A stretch of 64,000 nucleotides of DNA. It comes from Strigops habroptila (taxonomy: Eukaryota; Chordata; Aves; Psittaciformes; Psittacidae). The stretch spans positions 42,494,744 to 42,558,743 of the forward strand of contig NC_044279.2 in assembly GCF_004027225.2 (NCBI RefSeq), written 5' to 3'. The stretch's first letter is position 1. The number at the start of each line of letters is the position of its first letter. The position numbers were made by a program, and so were the translations under genes. The notes beneath the pieces were generated by a model. That model had not been told where the DNA came from, did not search any database, and saw only the letters and a program-made list of their open reading frames with translations. Below are positions 24,525-38,800 of this stretch, piece by piece.

Positions 24525-27500
24525 CTGGGAGCAGAGAGAACAGATTTAATAACAAAAATGCTGCTTTGATCTAGGGCTCTGTCCTCTTCTCATACCGAAA
24601 GGCTGTTGGGGTTTTAGGAAGTTTCCACACCTTATATTTTTCAAGGGACTGCTGAGGGAATATGTTAAGTAAGATTTATGCATGCTGGGAATGAGTTCAT
24701 TTTTATATTTTAAATAACCCAAATCTATTTTAGGTTCTGTTACAAGCCTAATTCCCAACCTGTGTGAAAAGGAGGGGAAATAACAACCTTTATACAAACA
24801 AAAATAATCTTTAAAAACCCAAACAAACTGTTTGCAATGTACTAGAAGAAAATCCTACCTAAATGTTGGTAAGAAATGAAGAAATTGCAAATTTGAAATG
24901 GCAATTCCTTTCTTTTGCCCTCTCCCTATTTGGATCCTGCAGGGGAATGACGTGGTGATTAAGCAGTTGCTGAAAGGAGCATGCACACCCTGCTCCCACG
25001 GACAACCCGTGTCTTGGACCGCTAATGATGTTGCTCATGCATTTACCATTGATGTGATACGGGTTCTCTGTTGGAAGTAAACTAGTCTTTATCTGGTTAG
25101 TTGTAAGCAATCAAACACTAACAAATGAAACACTCCAAGTTCTTGCTGAGGGAATATATATTTTCCCTCCCTTTCTGGAAAACGTTTTATAGTAAGATGA
25201 TATCTTCTGTGAAATCAAAAGTATTCCCAAAAGGGCTCAAGCTCTGATTTCCATGTTAACATTGTTTGCAACAGTAAATTTCCAATAGAGGGAGGCAACT
25301 CAACTGTGAAAGGAGTATTTAATTTCTACCATTAAGTTGACTGACTGGGTGCTTTTCAGGCATATGGATTATTCCACACCTTAAGAGAAAGGAAGACATT
25401 TTCTAGTGGTGTATGACTGCCTACATGTGTTGTAGGATATATTCCAACAAACAAAATCATCTCTGCATACAAAAAAAACCCAACCCAACAAACAGCCTGC
25501 ACAACTGAGATCTTCACACGGATTTTAGACCATTTAAAAATAAGTGATTTTCTTCCCACATGAAATAAACTGAAGTTTTACTACATGCTGTGTTTTATAA
25601 CTCTTTAAAACTCATGTATGCCATACTATTTAAAATGAAACTATGCTCATAGGCTTCCAAAGAAGAGCAGCAGCATTAAAAATATTTGAAGCTCAATTCA
25701 CACAGAAAGAATAACTTTGCATTGTTATAGCAACTGTAATTAAGAAAATACTTTCTGTTTTCACCTCTCTCATTTGACTGAGTAGCACTGTGCAAGAACA
25801 CTGAATAAGAACTACTTCTGTGGTGCACAATGAGCTAGAAATAATGATTTAAAAGCTTCAAAAAGCATACACAGTACACTTCTACATTAATAATATAAAT
25901 AACACAATCCAAGCTTAAAACCTTTCTATTTATCTTCCTTCTCCTCTTAAATAGCATTCAACACATTAACACAAATTATTGTTTCATGTCTGGGTTAAAT
26001 AACTGGACTCGAGTTTCTACAGAAATGTCAAGATGCTTTGAAAATATTAATTCGATTTAGAGAAATAATGAATGTCATTCCAGGTGCTGAAATGATTACC
26101 AGAAACAGAGAAAAACTTGAACTAAATAATGCATTTGATTGTTGAAATAAATGACTTCATATTTTTGAACTGTGTGTTCATGGAATTCCTCCCGTAGGTC
26201 TCCTATTCAAAGATCTTCAAGAATAACCTGTGATGACCAGGTTCGTTAGGACTTGTGACTGGGATAAGTCTGCTGAACAAGCACTGCTACCCAAAAGTAA
26301 TTTGGAGGAAAAAAGAGTTTCCTTACAAATATTTGAAAAAGAGGAAAGTGTTGTTGCATAAGAAACAGTGAACGTGTCTAATGCTCCAAAGAAAGCTAAA
26401 ATAAAAGGCTATAGATGCACAGGATATCTGTAAAATTGTTTTAATGAACGAGTCACAGACACAAATTAAAACCTCTTTCCCCACATTCCCTACCCTGTAA
26501 CTGCTCAGTGGTAGAAGAGGCGATCATAACTAACACATCCTGTAACCAGCCATCTTTTAAAATTCATTGCTTTGTGACTGTCTTTTGGAAATACTGTTCT
26601 CATCTTAAGAGGAACTGTATACAATTTGGCATTGTTTTATATTTTATTTTTTTGCTTGTAAATTGTGGTCAGTATGACATGGCGTGGACATTCAGAGGAA
26701 ATGACAGTGTATTCATTGTTGTTATGATCAGTTTTGCTGTGCAACAGTACAAACTTAGAACAGGCTATGAACAAAAGTTGTAAGCTCCCAAGCTACATGA
26801 AATAGCTAAAATGCGCCTTTGCTTTCAAAGAGTTGGATGGTTCTGACATCAATAAGCAATCATGATTGTATCCGTTCTGCAGGGGAGCAACAAGGTGGTG
26901 TACTTCAATATTGCATACAATTTAGTAAACTGTACTTAATTCACAATTGCCTGTTTTCTTTTCTATTTGCCTCCAGCCTTGTTCTTTTTACAGCCAGTAT
27001 TTTCTAATTAGAAATTAATGTTTTGACTTTGTGCTATCCAGGTCAATGGAAAACCCCCATTGACTTGAATAGTAATGATACAGAATCAAGCCTAATGCTC
27101 TGAACTGTAACCAAAGAGGGTAAAACAACAAAAGCAAAGTAGAAGATAGTGCTGCTAAATATGAATCCTACTCTCCAAACATACCTACCTCAGGTCTAAA
27201 GAACTACAGTTTTCAGCTGCTATTAATATGATTGCTATACTTGCTCTTAAAAACTTCACTGCTGCTTGCACACGTATTTCCAAGGCACTCCAAATGCTCC
27301 ACATGCATAGTGGTAGCTGCACAACTGAAATAGCAGAGCCCCTTGGAGTAGGGAATAGAGCTTCTATCAGCAAAAAAGAAGTTGTTTTGCTGTTTGAATT
27401 CTTCCACCTCTGCAAACCTCTGAGTCTGTGCTGGTGAAGGACTCTTGCTGGCATCAGTCATGCCTATATAAGGGATTTTGCTGACTCGATTATGCTGGTT

Positions 27501-30224
27501 GGGGACATTGTGAGGCTCTGACACTCATGTTACTTTAGAATTCCCCACCAAACATGGGATTTAAGAATTTGTTTTGGAATGTATATCTTTCATACGTAAT
27601 TTTAGATTACATGTATTTATATATACTTACACCTTTATTTCCATTATTGCATTGGCAGATTGCATCAAAGAGAAGGATGCAAAATACTGCAGAGACAAGA
27701 ACAGCTGAAAGAACTGCAGATATGGTGTGGGGAAACACCAACCATTACTGCATCCAGGTTCACAGACTTGTCATAAATATAAAAGAAAATAATCCTACAC
27801 TGTTGCAGACAAAAAAGAGAATCTGACTGTTAACCAAGAAGCTGAGAAACCGAGAAGAATATTTCTATTAGGTATCTGTAAACAAATGCTTGGGTGACAA
27901 ATTAGCTGTTATAAACCTATTTTGAATCCCTTTCTGTATCTGACTCATACCAGGTATCTGACAAATGCAGAATCTTTGCCAAATATGAAAAGCCACCAGC
28001 AAGTGCCTTTGCTGAGCCACCTGCAGGGCTTACTGCTTTCAATTTCCTTTACTTTCACAGGGTGTGGGGCAAAAGTATGTAACAAAATCCCCATTTCCCA
28101 TATTGGGAAAACACTTTTTTTAACAACCAGTGAAACAGCTCAAGGAACAGTCATCCCAGTCATGCTGGGATACCGAATCTGGATTCTGAACACACAGCAC
28201 TAATTTTATGTTTATAATTAAAAAGTTGGACAACCACCAACTGCTGAGCACAAACAAGTTACAGATATTTCATTTTCATTTCATGTTCCACTGCTGAGCC
28301 GTCTGTTGTATTGTACATACTGTATATTATTTGCTTTTCTCCAGCTAAATTAAGAGAAGGACAGAGTGAACTAGTCCCAGCGAACAATGTTAAATTTAGA
28401 CCTTTTTCCTCCTGTCTCAAGCTGTCTGCAAACACATTACCACTTCTTCAATTTTGCCTTTTTACAAATTATATTGCATGGGCTTAATTCAGCCCAAGAT
28501 TGGTTTATGAACAGTTGCTCATAGGCATTATTTCCAGTACGCAACCGCAATTCAAGCTTCAAATTTTGTTGTTTAGACTCTGAACACAAAAATATTTCTG
28601 TTGCATCTCTGATTCAACTTTCTTGTGTGCCTACATGCAATTGGGAATTTTATACTGTGGGTTTTTTTGCTACATTAGCTTAATATATATTCTAGAGCAC
28701 TTCATGAAGTTATTTGAACAGAGTATCATGAAATACATTCTCTCTTCAAACTACACAACAGAGTTAAATTCAATATATCTTGACACCTGAAGGTTCACCA
28801 CTTTCCTCCCTGGTGTTTTGCTAGATGCTGTTGACAGTAAAATGATTTTTCAAGAACCATCCATCAATTAGTGAATATAAACTCTTTTTTTCCCTGCCTT
28901 TTTATTCACCTATTGAAACAAGTGCTGAACAACAACAAAATTATTTGATCTACTCCCAATCAGTGAAGTTCAGGCAATTCACTTTATTAAATGTTCAATT
29001 GATTTCTTTTTCCCTGACACTAAATAATCTTTTCAGTGGCTTTTCTTTTTTGTTTTGTATCTTTTCTTTCTCATTGTGTTCTGGGAAAAGCAAGCTTTCA
29101 GACCTATTATTTCTCTTTTGAGAACATGATGGTTGATAAAAGAAGTGGCAAAAAGCCCAAAATGTTGCACTGATATTGTATTTAAAGAGGAAAGGAACAG
29201 CTGCTGTTGAAACAGATGACAACATGAAAGCATGTAGAAAACAGTATTTCCTCCATTCTTTATGGTTTTGCAACAAAGAAGTTTAAGTTGGAAAGTCTTA
29301 AATTTACGACTGGATTCGGGAATTGCTCTTACCTGCCTTTGGCGCATTTAAATACAAAGTTTAGAAGGGGGTTTTGCAAGAAAAAGGATTATGTTTTCAT
29401 TAAGAGAAGTGTAGGGTTATATGAATGAGTATTCTTACCTTTTTAGTACTTTACATTCCCTTGTAAAAGGGAACTAAAAGCAAAATGAAAGGCATAATTT
29501 GATCCATATCATGTAGTCAGAGCCTTATTTTTCCTCTCTATTTCAACAGCCCTTTTATTTTTGCCACCATATTGACATTTACAGTGAAAATGCTGCAAAA
29601 AGCCCCTGAAGTATTGACTTACATGAAAAACAACTATGGGAAAAATGTACCTTTTTACTGATAATACATGCTACCTGTATGTGTACATTCATACAGCTGA
29701 ATTTTTCTAACTAAAATACCATAGCAGGATGAATGTCACTGAAAAAAATCTGGAATGTACTTTCCACTGTAAATCAGCACCAAACGGGCTTACCAAATTT
29801 CTTGTGATTTTGTGTGTTCAAAGGCTCTGAAGGTCACAAGACTGCACAAGTGCCACTGAGGCATTACTGAGATGGAAAGGGCTGTGTGCCTCAGAGGCTA
29901 AGTGCAAGAATGAGTCTGGTATTACACTTTCACTGCAAAAGGAATTTGCAGAATTATCAATTAAGAAAGACATAGCTTCCTTGGAAATTAAGCATGTGGT
30001 GTGGATTTGAAATGAAACTCTTCAAGCACCGTCCATTGCAACAGAAACTATAGTGGCACAAAGTTGTCGATGCAGCTTTGCCTCACTGCACCACAAATGC
30101 ACACTGAAGGTCTCTCACAGAGCTAATTCTTGTTTCAAGTGGCTGCATTTTAAATCATGGTATTAGAACACCTGTGAAAAATGAAAATCCAGATGAAAAT
30201 GAAAACTATCAAATTGCCACATAC
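24525..30224 (-). other. LIN7A: LIN7A intron (5.7 kb)
   Basis: Bounded on the minus strand by a GTATGT donor after the PDZ exon and a TCCCAG acceptor before the last exon. The interior is AT-rich. No exon, RNA gene or clear repeat was recognised. Confidence 0.85.
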
Positions 30225-30434
30225 CACTCCATTGACCGAAAGCAGCTGGTCCCCCCGTTTGAGCCCTCCATGCCTTTCTGCCACTCCTCCAGGAATGATG
30301 CGAGAAATGTAAATAGGTGAATTTTGTTCCTTTCCTCCCATGACATTAAAGCCCAGGCCTTCATCAGTCTTTGGCAGTTCGACCACTCGTGGGTGTGAAT
30401 GGCCTTCGCTTGCAGCAAAAGCAGCAACTGTTGC
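30225..30434 (-). CDS. LIN7A: LIN7A PDZ exon
   Basis: A 210-bp exon (70 codons, phase 0 at both ends). It encodes [20 protein letters not shown] and then most of the PDZ domain. The carboxylate-binding loop is [11 protein letters not shown] (GLGF), strand bC is [10 protein letters not shown], helix aA is VAERHG, and the following strand region is [13 protein letters not shown]. The acceptor is TTCTTCCAG and the donor is GTATGT. The end of the fold comes from the last exon, so losing this exon would keep the frame but destroy the PDZ domain. Residues match vertebrate LIN7 almost without change. Confidence 0.98.
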
Positions 30435-32818
30435 CTGGAAGAAAAAAATAAGTGATTTGACTATGTAGGGAGACATTGCTAACAGTTCTGTTGTTCATTT
30501 GCAGGAAGAATTAATTCCTGTGAAAACATTTCAGTATCTTACTCTGGCTTTTTCTGATTCTCTGAAAGCATTTTAAAAATCTTAAGTTCCATGCCAATGC
30601 TTTTGAGATAAAGGAGTAAGCAGAGGAGTAGAGAGTTTAGGTGACTTGTCAAAGATAACACAGCAAGTTAGCAGCAGAGCTACAAGTAGGCACCGGGAAG
30701 CCTGACTGTGTGATGGTGAACATTTATGATCACTAGTGCATTTCTTATTTGCCTTTTCACAGGGAGAAAATTTATTACTGTGAGGTAACATAATATGATC
30801 TCTACTGTGTTCCTAGTTGAAACAAAGTGCATAAACGGAATTGTTAACTCTCTTCTCTGCTTTCAGAGGTACGGAATTATTTATTTTATTCTTTGGGCAC
30901 AGAAAAAAATCCTAAAAAGATATTCTTATTGTGAAAAGCTTAATTTATAATCTTTATGAAATCTTGCAAACTAAATAATTCCTGAAACAGAAACATGGGT
31001 TTTTATAATATAATTGCATCAAAATGTGTGTTGAAAAATTAAATCTTAAAACAACGGATTTACAAATCAATCAGAAAAATCCTGGATTGTTAATCTTACT
31101 CTAGCAAAAAAAAAAAGAGCAACAAACTGTAAAGCTTGAATCCAGAAAAATACTACATCTTACACTTTATTTTTCACTACAAGTATTTTCGTACTTATAG
31201 ATCCTAGTAAACCATTAAATAAACAATAAGAAAATCTTTTATCCTTTTCAGCGTGTGTTTGTAATCCAAACTGCTCAAACAGTTCTGCATTACGCTGATG
31301 TTTTTTGAGCATCCTAATAATGGTTATGGTTAATAGAAGCTAGTGGATGATGTGACATAATGGATCATTGTCAGTTACATGTTTTTTGCACATGCAGACC
31401 TTGTCATCATGCATACATTTTATGTCAGACATGAATGCACTAGGAGAATGCAATGCAGACAGCCCAGAAATAACCAGGAAATATTGCGATATTGAAACAT
31501 TGCTCTGAAAACCTGCTGTTCTATATGAATAAGAAATGAGAATGGCAAACACTAATTGGATTTCTCTGTGTTGTTTACTATACAACATAGCAAAAATTTC
31601 TATGTTTACCTGCAGTGTAGAAAAATCAGGATTTCACACACACATTTCTCTATATAGAACCATAGACCTTACAAATTTACATTCACCATTAACTTTCAAT
31701 CAGAAGAAAGTTAAAATCTGAAGAACAGCCTACAGAAAAGAATATTCTATTTAGCAAGGAAAAATACACTACAATTTAGTGTATGTTATCTGCTGGCTAT
31801 TGTACAGCTTGCTTCTCTAAAGCACTGTAGAAATAATTTTGTAACACACTCCCAACCTTCATCTTCTGATACAACTTTAAATTAAAATCTCTTAACATAA
31901 ATACATAATGCTAAAATCTTAGTTCCATTAGGATTTCAGGGAGTTTTATTACTAACTTCACAGGAGTGGGCCCATAAAAAGTATGTCTAAAACAGAATCA
32001 TGGCTTTTGTGGGTTTACCTGTCTTGCATAGAATCTGCTATAACACCCTATAAGATGGTGTTGAGTACGAAATGATGATGGGAAAACCAAAACCATGTGG
32101 ATCTCCCTGTTTGGAAGCATCTTTCTTTGTGCATGTCATGGAAATACAGAGCCTATTTCATACTAGCACATAGAATGGATTCTTCCATGGTTGTGTGAAT
32201 TGCCTTAGAAAATTATCATTTTACTAGTAGCAGTAATGTCATTGTCTAAGGATATGAGAAAGACGAGTCCACATGGACAAAGAGCCAATACATTTTATTA
32301 AAACAGGTAATGCATCGGAAAAAATGGGCTTGCTTTTGGCTGTGGAGTCTCTCGATCAGGCTATTTTTGCCAATGTTCACCCTTATCACTTGCTCAATAC
32401 CTACAGTTACCATTAGTTAAAAGTGGGATTTTGACTGTTTAGTTTCTATCTATCTATCTCCCAAATCATTGTGTCCTCTCTGGATGAGCTGTATGGGAAA
32501 ATAGTCCATTAAGATATTGGTTGTTGCAGGCAGGCTTCTGCAGAATGAACCAGTAGATTTGCTTTTGCAAAGCAACTTTTCAAAAAGCATCAGATTTCAT
32601 AAAATAATTCTCTTTTCTTAAGCTACAGAAGCAGCATAAAGGTTGAAATTTGCCATTATGATTGTTACCTGGGAAGTAGCACTGGTTCTAGACTCTGGGC
32701 TGCCACTGATGTCTAAATTTTCTTACAGTGTACACACGAATACCTGAAACACACACGCGCACAGTCAATTACTAGGTCACTTTGGTAACACGTATTTCAA
32801 CAGTTGCACGTATCCTAC
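30435..32818 (-). other. LIN7A: LIN7A intron (2.4 kb)
   Basis: AT-rich intron between the linker exon and the PDZ exon, with GTAGGA donor and TTCTTCCAG acceptor. A (TATC)n patch of about three repeats lies at 32,447-32,459. No other structure was seen. Confidence 0.85.
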
Positions 32819-32890
32819 CTTTGCAGTTGCCCTGGCTCGGAATTCGGGGCAGCCATTAACAGTTATGGTTTCATGCATGTATTGATACAC
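32819..32890 (-). CDS. LIN7A: LIN7A linker exon
   Basis: A 72-bp exon (24 codons, phase 0 at both ends) encoding VYQYMHETITVNGCPEFRAR then ATAK. It forms the end of the L27 domain and the linker toward the PDZ domain. The acceptor (CATTTTAG) and donor (GTAGGA) are present. Skipping it would keep the reading frame. The sequence agrees with vertebrate LIN7A and its paralogues. Confidence 0.96.
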
Positions 32891-33329
32891 CTAAAATGTT
32901 CATGAAAATAAAATGAAATTAATTATAGAAGCAAAACAAGGACTTTATATTAATCCAGACAGGATTCTTTCAGTTTCTTTCCCTCATAAGACTATGTTTC
33001 ATTAATGTTATATTCATGCAATTGCATAGTCAAGTGTCTGATAAACTTCTGCATGCTTAGGTTTGCAGTGAACATCAATCTGTGTTTCTCATGACACTTT
33101 GCAAACTTAACTGTACATCTTCCAACATGATTCCCTTCCCATTTCTAGCAAGTCATTTCCCAAAACCAGGACAGGTAGGCTCTGTATTATCAAAACTTAG
33201 TGTCTCTAGGCAACTGATTTGAATACAAATGATCTGAACTGATTTGAGTGGTATCTTCATCTCCAACAATGGCTTCTTTGTTCTTTGAACTTTCCTATGA
33301 ATTAAAGATTCAGAAGACTGACGTTAGGG

Positions 33330-33343
33330 AAAAAAAAAAAAAA
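33330..33343. repeat. Poly-A tract (14 A)
   Basis: An uninterrupted run of 14 A within the LIN7A intron. Confidence 0.8.
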
Positions 33344-35535
33344 GTAGGTTACTCAGCATACAGATTCTGAAGAATGGGAGTGAAATTAAATTTTGGAGGA
33401 ACGTCACAGTACTGGTTTCCATCAACCACAGCTAGGATTGGCAAAAAGGGCTGGCAGTCTGGTAGGTCAGACAAGGACAACGGGTAAGATTATCCTTTAG
33501 AAAGGAATTGTACATTCACATAAATAGCATAAAATCAACACTGCCAGTATGTACAACTTTATCTATTGGGTTTGGTTTTTTCTTTCCTTGTATACACTCT
33601 TGGCCCACTTTCTCTGGTCCTTAACTCTCCCTTTTAAACATCTTCAGTAAGGAGAAAGAAAAAGGCTCTCTCACACTTTGTTCTCTAGATTTATCACACT
33701 CTAGCTGAAAAAATACAGAATGGCAAAAAAGTAAAGGAGATAACAAATGCAATCCATTTTAGAGATTTGAAATATGCTAAACACTTTCAAACTACAGCGA
33801 AATGATGGTCTGACTATTGGCAGCACGTAAGTCATTCTATGACTGAATTCAGAAAAAACTTGGGCCATTAAGAGAACTGGGACAAAGGGAGCATGCTGAA
33901 AAGTTTCCTGCTTTCTCCATTTGAAATTAAATCTTGCTTCCATTGGTAAAATTGACATTGATGTCAGCAGAGTCAGGATTTTGCCCTTAATTTTAAAAAC
34001 ATGGAAAAAGAAAGCTCTTTTATACCCTCTAAAGCATCTTGTTTGTTCTGTCTTTGTACTAGATGATGCCATCATAAAAATGGGTTGAGTCTACATACTC
34101 AGCATTATCCTGAACTCTAGATCAGTTCAAGGTTTACTGCATTATGTTGTAGGACATATTCTTTTATAAGAACAACTACTACCTTATATAAGAATACTGT
34201 GTAATTGCAGTAATGAATCATTAAATACTTGTTACTTCAAAACCCATAATGTATTGAAGCATTGATAATTTACTGTATTATTCTTGATACTTGCAGGTTC
34301 CTCTTCATCTTAAAGCATAAGAGCAGATTGCACATATTGATTTTGCTTGCACAGCTAGAAATGCTGTGGTTTTCTATAATGTCTAAAAGCATATATTTAA
34401 TTATTGATCTATTATGACATTAAATTGCTTTGAAAACAGGTCACAATATGTCAGATATAGGAATAGGTACTACAAAGTTCTTTAAAATATTGATTACTAA
34501 GGTGGAGTGTCACGAAGATGAGATGATAATGATACGTTCATGTGATTATTTGCTAGGTTTGATGTCATAGAACTCCATATTGTCTGCATCCTACCAGTAT
34601 CTAGCTGGTAGGCTTCACTGATATCCAATATTCTGATAACTAATTTCCATACTGATGAAAGAACAAACTCACTAGTGCGTGATTAAACTAATATGTTAAA
34701 AAAGAACAAACTGACTCAAAAACTTCTGAAAAATATGATCAGTAATGTCATATAATCCTTGGGTTCATTTGTAAATTCTCAATGCTAACAGATTTAAAAT
34801 GGTGTTCTGCAAAGAGTTATCAGTGATCATAAGATCTATAGCTCAATTCTTAGGAAAAGAAGTCTTGCATGCTAAATCTCATTCTCTATAAGTAATAGAA
34901 GTGACCAGTCTTGAGTATCTGCTCAAAGCAGTTGTAAATCTAATTCTCCTATTTGAATGTTACATGGTGTTTAATGTAACTTGAGTTTAAGGATAACACA
35001 TACACCTGCATAACTTACTATTAAGCCAGTTTAGCAACCAAATACAGATTAACTGTACCTGTTCCACCAAGCCCCTTAAACTCTTGGTAGGGTTCAGATC
35101 TAATCACTGCTCATTCTAGCAACGCACAAAAAGTCCACTGAACTCCATAAATAATTCTTGTTTGCCTGTAAGCCACACTAACCCCTTTATCTACGCTGTT
35201 CTCAGCACCACCTTAGCCATGATTTGTGCACAACGAATCCATTCTGCCGCCTCTTCTGTGTACACAGAACAGATAAACTGAAAATCTCTTTGTTCTCAAA
35301 CTAAATACAGTGGCATTTAAATCCTTTCAGAGTGGAATATAGCTTCTTGTTCAATCCACTGCACGTGATAAGTAATTGAAATGGTTTTATAAAAGCTTTC
35401 CTTTCAGTGCCTACTGTTGTCTGTACATCTAATCACAGACAACATTTTTACATTTTTAACGTATAGTGATTCTCCTGGATCTAACAATGTCATTTGTCAG
35501 ATATCCTTATAAGCGCTTCTGTAGATTTCTTTATT

Positions 35536-35633
35536 TGGACTAAATATCACTCACTACAAAAGAAGACAAAGATGCAGAATTTAATGATAAGTATTTGAAA
35601 TATCCTTTAGAATATTTGCTAAAGAAATCTTTG
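35536..35633. repeat. Diverged dispersed repeat, copy 1
   Basis: About 98 bp that aligns with 40,572-40,669 in the same orientation at roughly 80% identity by eye. Shared blocks are TTGGAC, AAATATCACTCA, TGCAGAATTTAAT, ATAAGTATTT and ATATTT-CTAAAGAA. I do not recognise the family. It could be an old interspersed repeat or a segmental duplication inside the intron. Confidence 0.75.
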
Positions 35634-35721
35634 AAACAGTGATCTTTGTTGATTATGACAGATGAATTGCTTCAAAAGACGTCACTGTGTAATATGAATG
35701 AGTTGAAGAAAGACAATTAAC

Positions 35722-35825
35722 ATATCACAGGATCACAGGCTGGTTGCGGCTGGAAGGGACCTCTGGACATCACCTTGTCCAACATCCCTGCTCAAGCAGG
35801 GCCACCTAGAGCCAGCTGCTCGTGA
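35722..35825 (-). mobile_element. CR1 3' end fragment, minus strand
   Basis: It contains the CR1 3' UTR hallmark, read on the plus strand as ATCACAGGATCACAGGCTGG, then GGAAGGGACCTCTGGA, TTGTCCAACATCCCTGCTCA and AGCAGGGCCACCTAGAG. Only about 100 bp remain. It differs from the young copies and belongs to an older CR1 subfamily. Confidence 0.9.
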
Positions 35826-38800
35826 TGGTATCTACACGGTTACTGTATGTTACTAGTTTGAAAAGGAGCTGCATATCTACTTTTGTATGTACAACTATTT
35901 CTTTTTAGAGTGTCTAAAAGACTTCATGGGTGTTTAGTTGTAGTATTTGCTGACAGACTCCATACACAGTGTGATGGTCTAGTGCCTACAGAAAAGAGTT
36001 TCCACAATTCATTAATTATAGAGATTAAATTACAGGTGAAAAGTCAATGTTTCAAGATGCAAAGCTGCAGCTGGAAGGTAAATCGTAATGTTTCAGGTAA
36101 TTTCAGTTATTTCTACTAAGATTGTTGGTGTCTGTTCACTGAACATTCATTGAGTAAAAGCATGCTGCAGACGGGTTTGTTCACACAGCTCTCATTTGCA
36201 CTGTGGAGCTAGATGGATTCAGCTTTGTTTCCTCCTTCCTGTGGTGCAGAGAATAAAATGCTCCCATCAAGAAATACTCCTGAAAGCAGGAATACAGATC
36301 TCAGACTTTTTCAGCTTTGGCAGGTAGTCTTCTCGGACACTGTAATCTGAAGTTATTCTCCCACAGTACTCAAAAACTACGGAAAGAGTGAGGGAGGAAA
36401 ATTACAAATAGAAAATCTGAACTTGGAAATTATTCCTCCTTGTAGTGTGGCAGCTCTTGCTGACACAGAGAAATGTACCTTTTATTACAGCAGGAGCTGT
36501 AGTGAGTCAGATGCAGTGGGTACTACTGTGATGACAATGGTCCTCATCTCCATGCATTCAGCTGGGAGGCAAAGCAGCTGGTTTAGCATTACTGAAGCAT
36601 GGGAATGGGGGCTGCCTTACAGGTACTTTAGGAGCTAGCTTCTTAACAAAAAGTACTCCATACAGACTCATAACAAAGCAGCAAGTACTGGGCTGGCCTA
36701 TTTAAGTCAATGTGAAGCTTTAGGAGGAGGTCCAGAAATAACAGTGCACTTAGCAGCCTGTCTTATAAAGGTGGCTACAACCAGAATTCTGTTTACAACC
36801 TGAATGATGCAGCATCTTTTCTGCTGAATTCTTGAAGCTACAATTTAATTAAAAGATTCTGTTCCATTAACTTTGTAAGAGGTATTCAATGCTCCATCCC
36901 CTGATGAAATATTATGTAAGTCACAACCTAAGTGCCATAGATAAGCAGGTTAAAGGGTGGAATGAAGGAGCAAGTTGCAAAGAAATTGATCGATGATGTT
37001 TAACACATACATTGGCATCATCTGGGTTTAGTTTCTTTAGTTTGTCTGCCATGGTTTTTATTGCTTCAACATAGAAGAGAATTGTATATCTATATTTGGA
37101 AGAAGTCTTTCAAGGAACGGAAGACAGAAGCCTGACAGTACAGAGGGGAAAGCTAGCGTGACAATAACCAGTACAAGGAAGACATAATTGGTTTCACTGC
37201 ATTTATGTAGTCATGTCAATGGAATAGTATGCAAGTGTGCATCCTTGCAGAACTGAGGCTAAGCTACAAAAGAGAATTGTTATTTACTTACACCTCAGTA
37301 TGATGCTTCTGCCATCAACTATGCTGAATCCCTGTCTTCCTAATTGCCTTCATATGTTGGAAAGGATGAAGTAAACACTTCTCCCTTCAAAGATATCCAG
37401 TAGAAAGGAATATCTCAATTAGTCTTTTACATGGAAAGAAGAGCTCACGTCTGCGTGCATGTGCTTTATTCAGCATTGCTGCTGGCCTCTCTCCTCCTCT
37501 CTTCCCAGCACAAACAGGTTGAGTCTTTTTCCCCCTCTACTTTGTTTTCCTCATTTTTACTTCTTCACATTCCGTTTGGCATTATTTCCTTCCCCATAAC
37601 CTCTTGCATGTATTTTCCATTCTTAATCCAATACATTTTTGTCTGTGGAAGGAAATGCATTGGTTCATATGCCTGGACAGACACCCCCAGAGCTGTACTT
37701 CAGCACCCGGTTCAGATCATACTTCTACCACATCAGTGGACAAGGATGCTTTAAATGCTACAAACACCAGGAAGGACTCTGGTCGCCCTTAACCTATTGT
37801 ACAGCATAAACCATGGAATCTCATCTGGTAATTTCTGTACCAATCATTAAGTTTTGCTTGAACTACAGAGTCTTTAGGAAGGTCTGTGAATTTCAAGCCT
37901 CCAGCTTGGTTCGGAAATTGATCAACTGATTAACAGCATTTCCATTAAAAATGGATTATTTCTCAGACAAATGTGTCCAATTTAAAATCATAACTGTTTG
38001 ATATAATTAGGTCTTTTTAATCTCTTTTGGTAATCTTTCTTTCTTCTCCACTGGAAGTATTTGTAGGTCTTTATCTCATTTTGGATATCTATGCCCTTTA
38101 TGATAGGTCTATCAAGATTTCAAACAGTATTTGCTTTTCTACAAAATAACCCACAAACCAATCTAATTGACCATGTAAGATGACACCTGAACAGATGAGG
38201 ACACAAAAGCAGCAAAACAAGTCAAACACAACCAAAAGTGTATGTAAGCAGCGTGGAGGTATGCAGCTTACCAGACCACCCTTCCTCTTTCATAATGACT
38301 TTTTGTCTCTTACTTAAGGTCAAAACCAATGCAGTGGAGTGCTTCCATTCAGCCATAAACCTGTGGTAGCTCAGTGAAAACAGAAAAGCTGTAGTGATGG
38401 CATTTTTAGTTCTGCATCTTTTGAATATCAAGTGGAATTTCTGGTTTTGTGCCTGTGTTCTGCTTTTTTGAATTCTCTCATGTGATAAGCATGCTCAGAA
38501 AAGCATGGCTACATCATAAAAGCAAGTTTTCTCCACCTGACCTAAAGCCTCTAGCTAAGATCCTGTACCAAGCATCGTCATAAACCATAGTCCAGAAAGC
38601 AGTAGTTTCATGGGGAAGTTGAAAGCAGGATGATTTTCTTTTCTATGAAGTTGAACAAAAACCACCCAACGTTAACATTGTGTTTTCATTGTGTTAATGG
38701 CTACTTTTATCTTTGGTAGTTAATTAAAAATGGGGAAGGGACTATTCTGGATGACCAAAGAGAAAGAGAATTTGAGAAAACTCTCTTTCTAAATTGCACT

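Noticed and set aside
23959..24555. 198-codon minus-strand open frame across the last LIN7A exon and GC-rich block
   Set aside because: It reads the LIN7A exon in the wrong frame and continues through GC-rich DNA, where stops are rare. The peptide is low-complexity Gly/Ala/Pro-rich, with no domain.
33701..34075. 124-codon minus-strand open frame
   Set aside because: Intronic AT-rich DNA, hydrophobic chance translation, no family resemblance.
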